64,000 nt of DNA from Codonopsis lanceolata. Its lineage: Eukaryota; Streptophyta; Magnoliopsida; Asterales; Campanulaceae. The notes below the pieces were generated by a model that ran no database searches, had not been told where the DNA came from, and saw nothing but the letters and a program-made list of their open reading frames with translations. The stretch's first letter is position 1; each line of letters opens with the position of its first letter. The stretch lies in assembly GCA_013146195.2 (NCBI GenBank), contig CM028377.1:64997124-65061123 (forward strand), given 5' to 3'. The position numbers were made by a program, and so were the translations under genes. This document shows, piece after piece, positions 46,315 to 56,335 of the stretch.

Positions 46315-46558
46315 AAAGTCTCGGTATGATTAATTTATCAACTTGAACTAGGATATCTTCCACTATACCCAAGGGATATTTAACTGAGCGATCAGCTAAT
46401 TGTAATTGCATATTAGTGGGTTTTAGTTCTCCTAAACCTAATTGTTTATAGACCGAGAAAGGCATCAAGTTAATACTTGCTCCTAAATCTAGCATTGCTT
46501 TCATCTTTTTAGAGTCTCCCAAGGAAACTTGGATATTAAAGCTGCCTGGGTCTTTCAA
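46280..46558 (-). pseudogene. Athila aspartic protease
   Basis: MLDLGASINLMPFSVYKQLG carries the active-site region; the Athila form DLGAS replaces DTGA. It continues GELKPTNMQLQLADRSVKYP and GIVEDILVQVDKLIIP. One frame change (around 46300) separates it from the PILLGRPF segment of the next frame. Confidence 0.75.
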
Positions 46559-47682
46559 CTTAGGTGGTAATTCGGGTTGTAAAAGCAGGCGACGTTTTCA
46601 GAAACAACAATTTTTTCATTGTTTTCAAACTTGTGTTTCTTAGAGTGAAGATCTTTGAAAAACTTTGCATAAGCTGGAATATTTTTAATAACATTAAGCA
46701 AAGGTAAATTAACATTTACTTTGGATAACATATTATAAATTTCCGTGAATTGTTTGTCCATTCGGTTTTTCATAAGTCTTCTTGGAAACGGAATTGGAGG
46801 AACATAAGGTGGTGGAGCCACATAAGGTTCCTCTTCTTCTTGATCTAATTCTTTATCTACTTCAACTGTATTGTCTTTATTTTGAATTTCTTTTTCTTTT
46901 TCTTGTTCCTTATTTGGAACTTCTAACTCTACTTCTACTTCTTTTTCTTTTTCTACCTCTTGATTACTTAAATCATCAATCACTTTATCACTAACACTAT
47001 CTTTCTCAATTTCTTTTTCTATTACTTTTTCAGAATTTTCTATTGAAGCATGCATATTAGAAGGAGGATCAGAATCACTTACCTCTTCACCTATCACCTT
47101 ACCACTTCGCAGGACGGTGATTGACTTAGCTTGCTCAGTTTGACTAGGGAACTTCCCTTCTTCTCTTTTATTTGCTTCTGAATTTTCGATATGTTTCTTC
47201 AGATTTTCAATTTCTTCAAGCATGTACTTCATCAAAGCTGCTTGACCTTTACTAGCTACTTCTTGCTTGGGAACTTCTTCAATTCTCAACTGATTTTGAT
47301 TTGGTATTTGTGGAGGTTGTGGTGGTTGAGGTTGGAATTGTTGAGGTTGCAAAGGCTTATTTCCTCCCCAAGAAAAGTTAGGATGATTCCTCCAACCAGG
47401 ATTATATGTATTGGAATATGGATCATTCCTTGGCCTTTGAGGGTACATATTCATAGCATTAGCCTGTTCAGAATACATAGCACTTGACGGACAAAAATTA
47501 GTAGCATGAGAATATAATCCACATAGAGCACATGCTTCTTGAATTTGCCAATTTTCAAATTGAGCTTGTGTATTTGAATTATCTTGCAATTGATATAGGC
47601 TCCTATTTTTACCTCTAGCACTTTTCTGTTGGGAATTAATACTTAGCATCTCAAATAATTCTTCTAATGCTTCTGGTGTCAT
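46555..47682 (-). CDS. Athila gag C-terminal part
   Basis: 375 codons. Contains CALCGLYSHATNFCPS (a CCHC-like finger) near the start, a Gln/Pro-rich stretch and a long acidic Glu/Lys region, then PPPYVPPIPFPRRLMKNRMD and FYKFFKDLHS-like sequence (AYAKFFKDLHSKKHKFENNE), which in Athila precedes protease. The frame ends 3-4 bases into the protease segment. Confidence 0.75.
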   Translation of the reverse strand: MTPEALEELFEMLSINSQQKSARGKNRSLYQLQDNSNTQAQFENWQIQEACALCGLYSHATNFCPSSAMYSEQANAMNMYPQRPRNDPYSNTYNPGWRNHPNFSWGGNKPLQPQQFQPQPPQPPQIPNQNQLRIEEVPKQEVASKGQAALMKYMLEEIENLKKHIENSEANKREEGKFPSQTEQAKSITVLRSGKVIGEEVSDSDPPSNMHASIENSEKVIEKEIEKDSVSDKVIDDLSNQEVEKEKEVEVELEVPNKEQEKEKEIQNKDNTVEVDKELDQEEEEPYVAPPPYVPPIPFPRRLMKNRMDKQFTEIYNMLSKVNVNLPLLNVIKNIPAYAKFFKDLHSKKHKFENNEKIVVSENVACFYNPNYHLS

Positions 47683-47686
47683 TCTA

Positions 47687-48497
47687 TTAATAGAACCACC
47701 ACACTATCAACCATAGTTTGTAAACTGGCGAAAGACCATGATAGAATTGAAGCACTAACACATGTTGAGCCAAATTATGATGAGGACACATAATAAGCAG
47801 ATTTTTAAATCTATCCCATGACTCATGGAATGTTTCACCTGGTTCATTTTGGAATGACATGATTTGTTTTCTATACTCTGTAAGAGATGCATGTTTGTAA
47901 AATTTGCTCATAAACAAATCATATAATTGTGCCCAAGTAAAAACACTGTTTGGTGTTAGGTTCATAAACCATCTCTTTGCCAATTCTTTTAATGCACTGG
48001 GAAAGTATTTCATTTTAATTTGATCTTCAGTTAACCCTCCTAAAGGAAAAGTACTCATCATGTATTCATATTCTCTTAAGAAACGCGGGATCTTCATTAG
48101 GCATCCCATGAAAAGATGGTATGGCATTAAAATAATGTCCTTTTAGTTCGAAAATTCCTAACAAAGACATCGGCAAGACTAGACATGATGTTACCACATT
48201 TAATGAAGGTCTACTGAAATCATTAATAGTTCTTTGATTTACGACTACTTCCATATTTCTTCTTGCAGGCTCTTCTTGTCTTTGATTCCTATTATTGGGT
48301 CAACTAGGTTTTCGAGGATTACGATTATTGTTATTATCTTCCATTGTAGGATCAACCAGAGGATCCTCTTGATTAAGGTGGTCTTGATTATCAGGCTCGA
48401 AAGCTAGATTTTCAAAATATCTTTGGTATCTTTTAACAATATTTATCTCTTGATCTAAGTCTACCAATTCAGGATTTAAAGATCTACGACCTTGCAT
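47687..48497 (-). pseudogene. Athila gag N-terminal part (frameshifted)
   Basis: Start at ATG 48497 (MQGRRSLNPELVDLDQEINI), a stop near 48299, then VNQRTINDFSRPSLN at 48240 and the gag core IKMKYFPSALKELAKRWFMN, ESWDRFKNLLIMCPHHNLAQ to 47687. Three frame changes. The first ATG lies about 165 bp after the primer site. Confidence 0.7.
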
Positions 48498-48663
48498 AAA
48501 AATAAATTAAAGCAATTTAAAAACAACTAACTATTAAGGCAAAATAAAATAAAATCTTTTTGTATATATATTTTTTTATTTTTATAAAAACAGAAAATTA
48601 AACTAAAAACTAAATTAAATTAAAAACTACGCTACCTACAAACTAACTACGTGAACTAGCTTG

Positions 48664-48680
48664 TCCCCGAAACGGCGCCA
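48664..48680 (-). promoter_or_regulatory. Athila primer-binding site, tRNA-Asp-like
   Basis: TGGCGCCGTTTCGGGGA on the minus strand, six bases from the 5' LTR. Close to the tRNA-Asp site TGGCGCCGTTGCCGGGGA. Confidence 0.8.
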
Positions 48681-48686
48681 AAAACT

Positions 48687-49981
48687 TGATCGATGTTTTA
48701 TTTATCTATTTCCTTGCAAGTGTACAAGACTATTATAGAATAGACTCGGAAGCAAGGGTCGAACCCACGAGACAAGTGATCACGAGCAGTGCGATTATAG
48801 ATAGCAAATTATTAACCTAAGGGGGTTTTATGTTTAATTCTACTCTAACTACTAGTTATAGATGTTTAACTAATTAGACGGTAATAACGATATGAAGATC
48901 TTATGGTGAGTGGAAATCTAGGATTACGGGTTTCACTTATATCTCCTTTATGTTCAATTCATAATAATGTCATTCAATGTCTTGGGTTCGTTCACTAAAA
49001 ATAGATATGGTCGTTGAACAATTGGTTCAGCCTCCATCCCATAAAATTCACCCATTCCATATCCTAAGCACAAGAACATGTAATCTAGTGTCACCTAGAT
49101 TTATGATCTATCTGTCACCTAGATCATGTAAGAACACGGTCCTAACTTATCACTCTCGTGCTTCGATAGGTCCAATTTATTGTGTTGGTGAGCCGATTAT
49201 GCGACATATGCACTTGGTCATGCGGTTATCCGCACCTCTAAGCCTTTATTATTTGCGATTACATTCATTTGTTCAAAGCAAAATAATATAGAGGTTGATA
49301 AACAACACAATCAACAAGCATTGAATAGACATATATATATGAATCAAAACATAAATTCGATACAAGTTACCTCCCACCTCCTAGATTAGGGATGATTTAG
49401 TTCATCCTAGAAGATGAACAGCACATGGAGATGATGGAAGACATGATTTGATCTTCAATACTTGAAATTACAAAACCTAATTATGTTATACAATCTAAAA
49501 CTACCTAAAATCTATGTAAAGAGAGCTTCCAGCCGTCCTCCTTATGCTTAGGCTCGGCATCTGACTTCTATATATACTTGGGAGTTGTGATTGGATCGAA
49601 TGACTGTGTGAAAACCGAAATTTGAGCATTACGCCTACCTTGCGCAAGGTCTTTGGATACCTTGGTCCGCAAGGTCTCCAGTGTGTGTGCTTCTTGGACT
49701 CTTCAATTGCTGACTTCGGGGGCTATACTGCCTACCTTGCGGTCGCAAGGTCTGAGGCACCTTGCGTCCGCAAGGTGTCCAGAATGTGCAGTTTTCATTT
49801 TCTTCAATTTTTCTTTCTTTGTAATTTGCACTTAAAACCCTGGAGTTTCACGTATTTTCACGAACAATCCTGAAACTTACAAAACTCACCAAAAACATAT
49901 ATTAGTACTCAAATGACTCGTGAAATAGCCTAATTCAAGTCACAGAAGTATATAAAATCGACGTATAAAATACATCGATCA
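48687..49981 (-). repeat. Athila 5' LTR
   Basis: 1295 bp. TATA box TATATATAG on the minus strand at 49568-49576. Upstream of it in U3 lie two palindrome pairs: a degenerate one at 49637-49675 and an intact one at 49734-49751 plus 49759-49776. GTTCA follows at 49982. Confidence 0.93.
49734..49776. repeat. Intact double palindrome in the Athila 5' LTR
   Basis: Two 18 bp palindromes with arms ACCTTGCG/CGCAAGGT (centres GT and TC) spaced by CTGAGGC and followed by GTCCAG. About 160 bp upstream of the LTR TATA box in the sense of the element. Confidence 0.9.
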
Positions 49982-50267
49982 GTTCAATATCTTATTAGGA
50001 AATGTATATTTATTTAATCTGAAATTAGAGCATTTTAATTTGGGGGTTGAAGTAGTTGATTTATGAGAATTTTTTTTATTTGTGTAAATTTCCAAATTGT
50101 GGTTGATTTGAAAGAATTTGGTTTTAGTGATTATGGAGAAAGTTTTTAAACGGAAACCAAATTTGTGATCAATTTATAAATGATTGTCTTGTATTTACTA
50201 TTGAAAAATATTTGCTTAGGAACGTTACAAATGATGATGTAATTAAATGATTTCAAAGTATAAAAAC

Positions 50268-50946
50268 TAGGGGAGGAATCGGGACGGGACCCGTCCCGAT
50301 ACCCCTCATCTCGATCCCGTCCCGATATAATTTGGGATTTCAATTTTCTTCCCGATCCCTTCCCAATAAGTGTCGGGATCCCGATAAGTTCGGGATAATA
50401 TTTATGAACAATATTTTCTGACACTAAAATATTTTTAAAATGTCTCCATCATGATTAAGATTTCAGACTGTATATTTACATATATACTTGAATATTTACT
50501 GAATGGTGTATATTGTTGAATTTGTTATTATGAACAAAATGCACCCCTCACTCGCAGGAGAGGAGCTACACTAACTGCAGAAACGTGATAGACAAAAATA
50601 AAACTACAACATTGTGAAAATAAATTTAACAAACATCATTAAGTAATTTTATTAAACACAAAATAGACATTGTTTAACACTCACAATATTTATAAAAAGA
50701 ATAAAAAATAAACAAAAATAGTCGGGACGGGTTGGGATTCGGGAATCCCGACGGGATTGATAGTCGGGACGGGTTGGGAATCCCAACGGGATTGATAATT
50801 ATCCCGAATATCGTCCCGAAATAAGTCGGGACGGAAAAAATCCTGACAAAATCGGGATTGGGATTTGTCGGGATCGGGAAATGTCGGGACAGGATCGGGT
50901 CGGGAGTCGGGACAGGTCGAGAAAAATAGTATTTTTGCCAACCCTA
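50268..50946. mobile_element. Small hAT-like element rich in CGGGA motifs
   Basis: Ends TAGGGGAGGAATCGGGACGG (left) and the inverse of a right end TAGGGTTGGCAAAAATAC; both begin TAGGG. Flanks ATAAAAAC and ATCAAAAT agree at six of eight. Each end has many copies of GTCCCGA/TCGGGAC on both strands, and the middle is AT-rich. No coding sequence. The hAT assignment rests on these ends and is tentative. Confidence 0.5.
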
Positions 50947-51038
50947 ATCAAAATGCGTAGGGGACAATTATGATTTGTAACTTTATTAAATTTATGCACC
51001 CGATTAGAAAATTTTATGCGTCCGCCACTGTCGATCAA

Positions 51039-51539
51039 CCTTGTGTGCATTGCGCGAATCTCCTTTATATACAACATTGAACTTGTAGAACACGGTAACG
51101 AACTAAAACAAGCAAGGTTTTTTTTTTGTTAGGAAATACAACCATGTAATTCCAACCGGTTAGAACATGACAAATATTTGACTCATTTAACCTAGAGCAT
51201 TCGATAAAATAGGGCAAGACCTATTTTACACTTACATTAAGAATAAAAATAAAATATATATATTCAATATGATATTGAAAATATGGTTGAAATGTCAATA
51301 TCCTTGACAAGTGGTGTTTGATTTCATGATTATGTTTTTATTGTTTGAAAAATATCCGTGAAATTTTAATAGCCGTACCTCCAACGTAACCACATCAAAT
51401 TGAGACAGATATATAAAGCTTATCGACTAGCTTTTAAACAAGTCAAGACATAAACATGTGATTGTGAAATACACATTCTACTGTGCTCTTCACGTAAGTT
51501 TAGCCCCTAGGAAATAATGTTTTTTTTATTTATCTATTT
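51039..51539. other. Non-coding spacer left of the copia LTR
   Basis: AT-rich, no recognisable gene or element. It contains the ATTTT (51535-51539) that would be one target duplication of the copia insertion; the partner should lie beyond the left edge of the window. Confidence 0.5.
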
Positions 51540-51573
51540 TGTTATAAAGTAACCATAAATTAAGACTGAAATG

Positions 51574-51610
<37 letters not shown>

Positions 51611-51772
51611 AGTGAGCTGAAGGATTCTTGGGTGGTGAACAAACAACCCCATAGCATCGTATATATAGGGTGAGCAAAGGATCCTTGAACCAATTTGTCA
51701 AGGAGCCTATACTCCTATCCTACAGGCTATCATATAGCTACTGTTCATATCATGACTTTTACATTCATAACA
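51540..51772 (-). repeat. Copia 3' LTR
   Basis: Tips TGTTAT...ATAACA. 233 bp. TATATATACG at about 51659-51668 on the minus strand and a (GA)n tract at 51577-51608, which would lie in the transcribed leader. Confidence 0.75.
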
Positions 51773-51786
51773 CTCCCCCTTGAACA
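51773..51786 (-). promoter_or_regulatory. Copia polypurine tract
   Basis: TGTTCAAGGGGGAG on the minus strand directly before the 3' LTR. A second TTCAAGGGGGAGCAT lies at about 51984-51998. Confidence 0.75.
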
Positions 51787-52016
51787 TAGCATTGTAAGTT
51801 GGTTAAGTGTGTCTCGTTAAAAACCTTTAAGCTGAGAAACCCAGTAGGGAAAAAATCGAACATAAGGAAAAAAAACGTACACAAATCTGAATCGTGTACC
51901 TGGGCTGTCTCGTTAAAAACATTTTCATGGAAAACCCAGTGGGAAAAAACCACGATAAAGGGAAAAAGAGTACAACCATATATGCTCCCCCTTGAACTGA
52001 CAAGGGTCAAGAGAAA

Positions 52017-54452
52017 TCACCTTTGTAAATCTCGTAGGTTTCGCATCCCAATATTGTGAACATGCTTTCTGAAGGTTGTAGTGGGAAGCGCCTTCGTAAA
52101 TAAATCTGCAGCATTATCACTTGATTGAACATATTGGATGCTGACCTCTTTCTTCTTTTCAAGTTCTTGAGTGTATAAAAAGAGCTTCTGGGGGATATGT
52201 TTGGACATGTCACTTTTGATGTATCCTTCTTTACTTTGGGCGACACATGCGGTATTGTCTTCAAATAATACTGTCGGGTCTTTGTTGACAGGTAGTCCAT
52301 TGGCATTTTGAATATGTTGAGTCATAGATCGAAGCCATACACACTCTCGACTGGCTTCATGAAGTGCGATCATCTCAGCATGATTTGACGATGTAGCAAC
52401 TAGCGTTTGCTTTTGAGAACGCCAGGAAATTGCAGTACCACCCATCGTGAAGACATAGCCGGTCTGTGATCTAGCCTTATGAGGATCAGACAAATAACCC
52501 ACATCTGCAAAACCAATCAGTTCATCCTTTGATCCTTTGGGATAAAATAATCCCAAATCGATCGTCCCTTGAAGATAACGAAATATGTGCTTGATACCAT
52601 TCCAGTGTCTCCGTGATGGAGATGAACTATATCTTGCCAATAGATTTGTAGCAAATGCTATATCCGGTCTGGTACAATTAGCAAGGTACATGAGAGCTCC
52701 AATACCACTTAAGTATGGTACTTCAGGACCAATTATCTCTTCATTCTCTTCACAAGGACGAAATGGATCTTTCTCAACATTCAGTGATCTATTAATCATG
52801 GGGCTAGTGAGAGGGTTTGTCTTATCCATATAAAAGCGCTTCAAAACCCTTTTTGTGTAATTTGATTGGTGTACAAATTTTCCACTATGAAAGTGTTCTA
52901 TTTGTAAACCAAGGCAGTATTTGGTCTGCCCAAGATCTTTCATTTCAAATTCTCCCTTTAGGTAATCAACTGCTTCTTGGATTTCCTTAGGAGTTCCAAT
53001 GATATTCAGATCATCTACATAGACAACGATAATAGCAAATACAACTGTCATATTCTTCATAAAGACACACGGACATAATTGATCATTCACATATCCATCT
53101 TTCAACAAATGCTCACTTAAGCAATTATACCAAATGCGCCCAGATTGCTTCAATCCATACAGTGATCGCTGTAATTTAACTGCACATAATTCTTTGGGCT
53201 TTGATCTCAGTGCTTCAGGCACCTTAATTCCATCAGGAATTCTCATATAGATATCAGCATCTAATGACCCGTATAAATAAGCCGTTACAATATCCATGAG
53301 ATGCATATCTAGATTTTTCGAAATCGATAAGCTGATTAGATATCTAAACGTAATAGCATCCATTACAGGAGAATACGTTTCTTCATAATCAATCCCAGGC
53401 CTTTGGGAAAAACCTTGTGCAACAAGGCGAGCCTTGTATCTCACAATCTCATTTTTCTCATTTCGCTTTCGAACAAAAATCCATCTGTATCCAGTGGGTT
53501 TCACAGCTTCAGGTGTGAGAACGATAGATCCAAATACTTTTCGTTTATTCAACGAATTTAATTCATCCTTCATGACATCTATCCATTTGATCTTTTCATG
53601 CCTCTTTTGACATTCAGATACAGATTTTGGTTCGGGATCATCAGTCCCGTCATTAATTTCTTGGGATACCGAATAAGAGAATATATCATCAATATTCTCC
53701 ATTTCATCTCGGTTCCATATTTTTCCATTACACGTGTAATTAATGGAAATCTCATGGTTATCATTGCCTGCAGGGCTTACTAGATTTGCATGATCGTGTG
53801 TTTCTTCTGGAACAATTTCACGATCATGTGTTTCTTCTGGAACACTTTCATGTGATTGGGGATTTTCAATCACTTTCTTTTTGCGAGGATTTTTATCCTT
53901 TGAACCAATGGGTCGTCCACGCTTTAGGCGTGTCTTAGATTCATTTGTCATTTTATCATTTGGTAGCCCTTTTGATATTTCAATTTGGGCAGGAGCATTT
54001 ATAACAACTACATGTGACTTTGTCACTCTCTTTGTATCTATAAATGCATCTGGTAATTGATTTGCTACATTTTGTAAATGTATGATCTTTTGAACTTCCA
54101 GTTCACGTTGCTTTGTGGGAGGGTCAAGGTGCAATAACGATGATATGCACCATTTGATCTCTCTTCCCACTTGTTTCCCTTCTTCACCTAAAGGTGGAAA
54201 TTTGTCTTCATTAAAATGATAATCGGCAAAGCGTGCCGTAAAAACGTCACCCGTTTTTGGTTCAAGATATTTTATAATAGAAGGTGATTCATACCCAACA
54301 TATACTCCAAATCTCCTTTGTGGTCCCATCTTTGTGCGTTGTGGTGGAGCAATTGGTACATATACCGCACAACCAAAAACTCTTAGATGGGATAGATTCG
54401 GCTCTCGCAGAATGCCAAGCCGTATTGGGGAGGGAGTACTTGTAATATGCAC
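52017..54452 (-). CDS. Copia integrase C-terminus, reverse transcriptase and RNase H
   Basis: 811 codons without a stop. Order: FGCAVYVPIAPPQRTKMGPQ and FARFADYHF-type integrase tail, a Lys-rich linker (KRGRPIGSKDKNPRKKK), RT (YRWIFVRKRNEKNEIVRYKA, ARLVAQGFSQRPGIDYEETY, catalytic YVDDLNIIG), then RNase H (GFADVGYLSDPHKARSQTGY, SSNHAEMIALHEASRECVWL, FEDNTACVAQ) ending HNIGMRNLRDLQR. It is the most intact pol in the window. Only one frame change (54453-54498) separates it from the upstream part. Confidence 0.9.
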   Translation of the reverse strand: MHITSTPSPIRLGILREPNLSHLRVFGCAVYVPIAPPQRTKMGPQRRFGVYVGYESPSIIKYLEPKTGDVFTARFADYHFNEDKFPPLGEEGKQVGREIKWCISSLLHLDPPTKQRELEVQKIIHLQNVANQLPDAFIDTKRVTKSHVVVINAPAQIEISKGLPNDKMTNESKTRLKRGRPIGSKDKNPRKKKVIENPQSHESVPEETHDREIVPEETHDHANLVSPAGNDNHEISINYTCNGKIWNRDEMENIDDIFSYSVSQEINDGTDDPEPKSVSECQKRHEKIKWIDVMKDELNSLNKRKVFGSIVLTPEAVKPTGYRWIFVRKRNEKNEIVRYKARLVAQGFSQRPGIDYEETYSPVMDAITFRYLISLSISKNLDMHLMDIVTAYLYGSLDADIYMRIPDGIKVPEALRSKPKELCAVKLQRSLYGLKQSGRIWYNCLSEHLLKDGYVNDQLCPCVFMKNMTVVFAIIVVYVDDLNIIGTPKEIQEAVDYLKGEFEMKDLGQTKYCLGLQIEHFHSGKFVHQSNYTKRVLKRFYMDKTNPLTSPMINRSLNVEKDPFRPCEENEEIIGPEVPYLSGIGALMYLANCTRPDIAFATNLLARYSSSPSRRHWNGIKHIFRYLQGTIDLGLFYPKGSKDELIGFADVGYLSDPHKARSQTGYVFTMGGTAISWRSQKQTLVATSSNHAEMIALHEASRECVWLRSMTQHIQNANGLPVNKDPTVLFEDNTACVAQSKEGYIKSDMSKHIPQKLFLYTQELEKKKEVSIQYVQSSDNAADLFTKALPTTTFRKHVHNIGMRNLRDLQR

Positions 54453-54498
54453 TTGGCCTGAGGCGAATCAGTGCGGCTGCATGTAAAACAACATGACC

Positions 54499-55686
54499 TC
54501 ATACAGAAGTAGGGAGCTTTGTTCTCATCATTAATGGTCTGGCAATGAGTTGAATACGTTTGATCAACGATTCAACCAAACCATTTTGTGTTTGAACATG
54601 GGCTACTGGATGTTCAACATCAATCCCTATTGCTATACAATAATCATTGAATGCTTGAGATGTAAATTCACCAGCATTATCAAGTCTAACTTTCTTGATC
54701 ATATAATCTGGGAATTGTGCTCTCAGTTTGATTATTTGTGCAAGGAACTTGGAAAATGTCGTATTGCGAGTTGATAATAGACATACGTGCGACCATTTTC
54801 TAGAATCATCAATTAATACCATAAAGTATTGGAATGGTCCACTTGGTGGATGGATAGGTCCACATATATCACCCTGAATTCGTTCTAAAAACGATGGTGA
54901 TTTATATCCAACTTTAGTTGGTGATGGTCTAATTATCAACTTTCCTTGAGAACAAGCCTCACAATGGAGTTCATTAGATTGAAAAATCTTCTGGTTTTTC
55001 AATGGATGACCACTAGAATTCTCAATAATTCTACGCATCATTATTGATCCTGGATGCCCCAGTCGATCATGCCAAGCTTTAAATGTTTCAGTAAACTTCA
55101 GGTTTACTGTAAAATATGATTCAAATATTCTTATGATTGTACTATACAATCCAGATGATAGAGATGACAATTTTTCCAATATACACTTGCTTCCGGAAGT
55201 GTTTGAGGTAATGCAAAGATATTCATCATTTCCCTTATTCATAGTCTCAATATGATATCCATTTAGACGAATGTCTTTGAAACTTAACAAGTTTCTTTGA
55301 GACTTAGGAGAGAACAATGCATTATTTATCATGAATTTCGTGCCTCCAGGCATTAGGAAAATTGCCTTGCCAAATCCTTCAATTATTTTGGCATTACCAG
55401 ATATAGTGTTGACATTAGCATTGTCAATTTTGAGATAAGAAAAATATTTCTTATTTTTAAGTATGGTATGCGTAGTAGCGCTGTCTGCAAGACATAAATC
55501 TCCTCCTTGGATTTTGGATTCAAACATATTTGTGATATATTTCAATATGAGAGAAAGAAAAATAAGATGAATAAATATGATAACGCATTGAATGCAAAAT
55601 ACATATATAAACTTTATTGTAAGCATGCTAGTACACATAGGAAAAGCAGATAATGTTCCTACATAATAACATGTTTCTTTTTCCAC
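54499..55686 (-). CDS. Copia protease and integrase
   Basis: LCLADSATTHTI (about 55490) is the protease active-site region; this family has DSATT where most copia elements have DSGAT. Next come HDRLGHPGSIMMRRIIENSS and CEACSQGK (the HHCC zinc site), GDICGPIHPPSGPFQYFMVL with the first catalytic Asp, VRLDNAGEFTSQ with the second, and VQTQNGLVESLIKRIQ with the Glu. The likely element-specific start is the ATG of MFESKIQGGDL near 55530. The open frame further upstream to 55686 is leader sequence and may be intronic. Confidence 0.85.
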   Translation of the reverse strand: MEKETCYYVGTLSAFPMCTSMLTIKFIYVFCIQCVIIFIHLIFLSLILKYITNMFESKIQGGDLCLADSATTHTILKNKKYFSYLKIDNANVNTISGNAKIIEGFGKAIFLMPGGTKFMINNALFSPKSQRNLLSFKDIRLNGYHIETMNKGNDEYLCITSNTSGSKCILEKLSSLSSGLYSTIIRIFESYFTVNLKFTETFKAWHDRLGHPGSIMMRRIIENSSGHPLKNQKIFQSNELHCEACSQGKLIIRPSPTKVGYKSPSFLERIQGDICGPIHPPSGPFQYFMVLIDDSRKWSHVCLLSTRNTTFSKFLAQIIKLRAQFPDYMIKKVRLDNAGEFTSQAFNDYCIAIGIDVEHPVAHVQTQNGLVESLIKRIQLIARPLMMRTKLPTSV

Positions 55687-55717
55687 AGCTTTTATCTCAA
55701 ACTCGGACCATAGCTTC

Positions 55718-56335
55718 TGATGCGTTCAGGAAATCTGGATGCACTGAACAAGCCCAATCTGAACACCTAGCTTTCAACGTGTCCGTAAACCCTCAGAGCC
55801 CAACTCTGCAATGTGAATGAACAAACGTAAACTGGGCAGGGGCACTCCCTGCAAAGGCCCTCCGACGTGTGAATTAGTATAAGAGAGTCAATAATTCAGC
55901 AGAGTTTAAGCTAGAGAATAAGATTGCGCATACCTCTCTTCACATCTTGCCCAGTTTTTATATCTACCGGAAGGCATAACTGTCAATAACTGCTAATAAC
56001 TGCCCATGATTGCTATTAACTGCTCATAAATGATCATGGCCTTCAATGTCGGGCGTGATAACTAACCCATTAATGAAAACGTTTCACCTGGTGAGTTTCC
56101 CGGACATAACCGTCCTCAACTTGATGAGAACTCTTGCTCGGACATAACTGCCCTCGACTAATGTCAACTCTCTCACGGGCGAGCACAATAAGTCATGCTT
56201 GCACCTCAGCTATGCTCGCTGGTTAAGCCCCCACTGTGTGCGAGTATCTTAACACAGCTCAACACCTTGCTCGCCTTCTCGGATGTCATTGGTTTGCCTT
56301 GCATGTGGTCCTTAACTTGGGCCTATTGGGCCTCA
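55718..56335 (-). repeat. Tat 3' LTR
   Basis: 618 bp, minus strand TGAGGCCCAATAGG to CGCATCA. Nearly identical to 412-1033, pointing to a young insertion. The reading frame at 56236-56850 on the plus strand is a shadow crossing this LTR. Confidence 0.88.

Larger units (their letters stand above)
37106..49981 (-). mobile_element. Athila-lineage Ty3/gypsy retrotransposon, complete, TSD GTTCA
   Basis: 12,876 bp. Both LTRs begin and end with TGATCGAT...ATCGATCA. Target duplication GTTCA at 37101-37105 and 49982-49986 is perfect. On the minus strand: 5' LTR, tRNA-Asp primer site, gag, protease, RT, RNase H, integrase, a long 3' region with an extra ORF, polypurine tract, 3' LTR. Integrase ends in the Athila-typical YGKACHLPVEIEHKAYWAIK. 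Coding regions have several frameshifts and stops, so this copy is not autonomous as read, although some indels may be base-calling errors. Confidence 0.93.
36737..51030. mobile_element. hAT-like non-autonomous element split by Athila
   Basis: Ends CATTGGTGGACACA (36737) and the inverse CAGTGGCGGACGCA (51030), flanked by TAGGTCAA (36729-36736) and TCGATCAA (51031-51038), six of eight. Inside the left end is TGGGGGCAGTTGCCCCCA. Without the Athila insertion (37106-49981) and the small element at 50268-50946 it would be about 0.73 kb. No transposase. Type is inferred from the 8 bp duplication. Confidence 0.55.
51540..55712 (-). mobile_element. Ty1/copia retrotransposon, pol and 3' LTR
   Basis: Minus strand: a leader that starts at the Tat target duplication GAAGC, protease, integrase, RT and RNase H, polypurine tract, and a 233 bp 3' LTR. 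Gag and the 5' LTR are missing here; the gag at 1-386 has the expected sequence and stops at the other copy of the same duplication. The two parts are best read as one element split by the Tat insertion. Confidence 0.85.
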
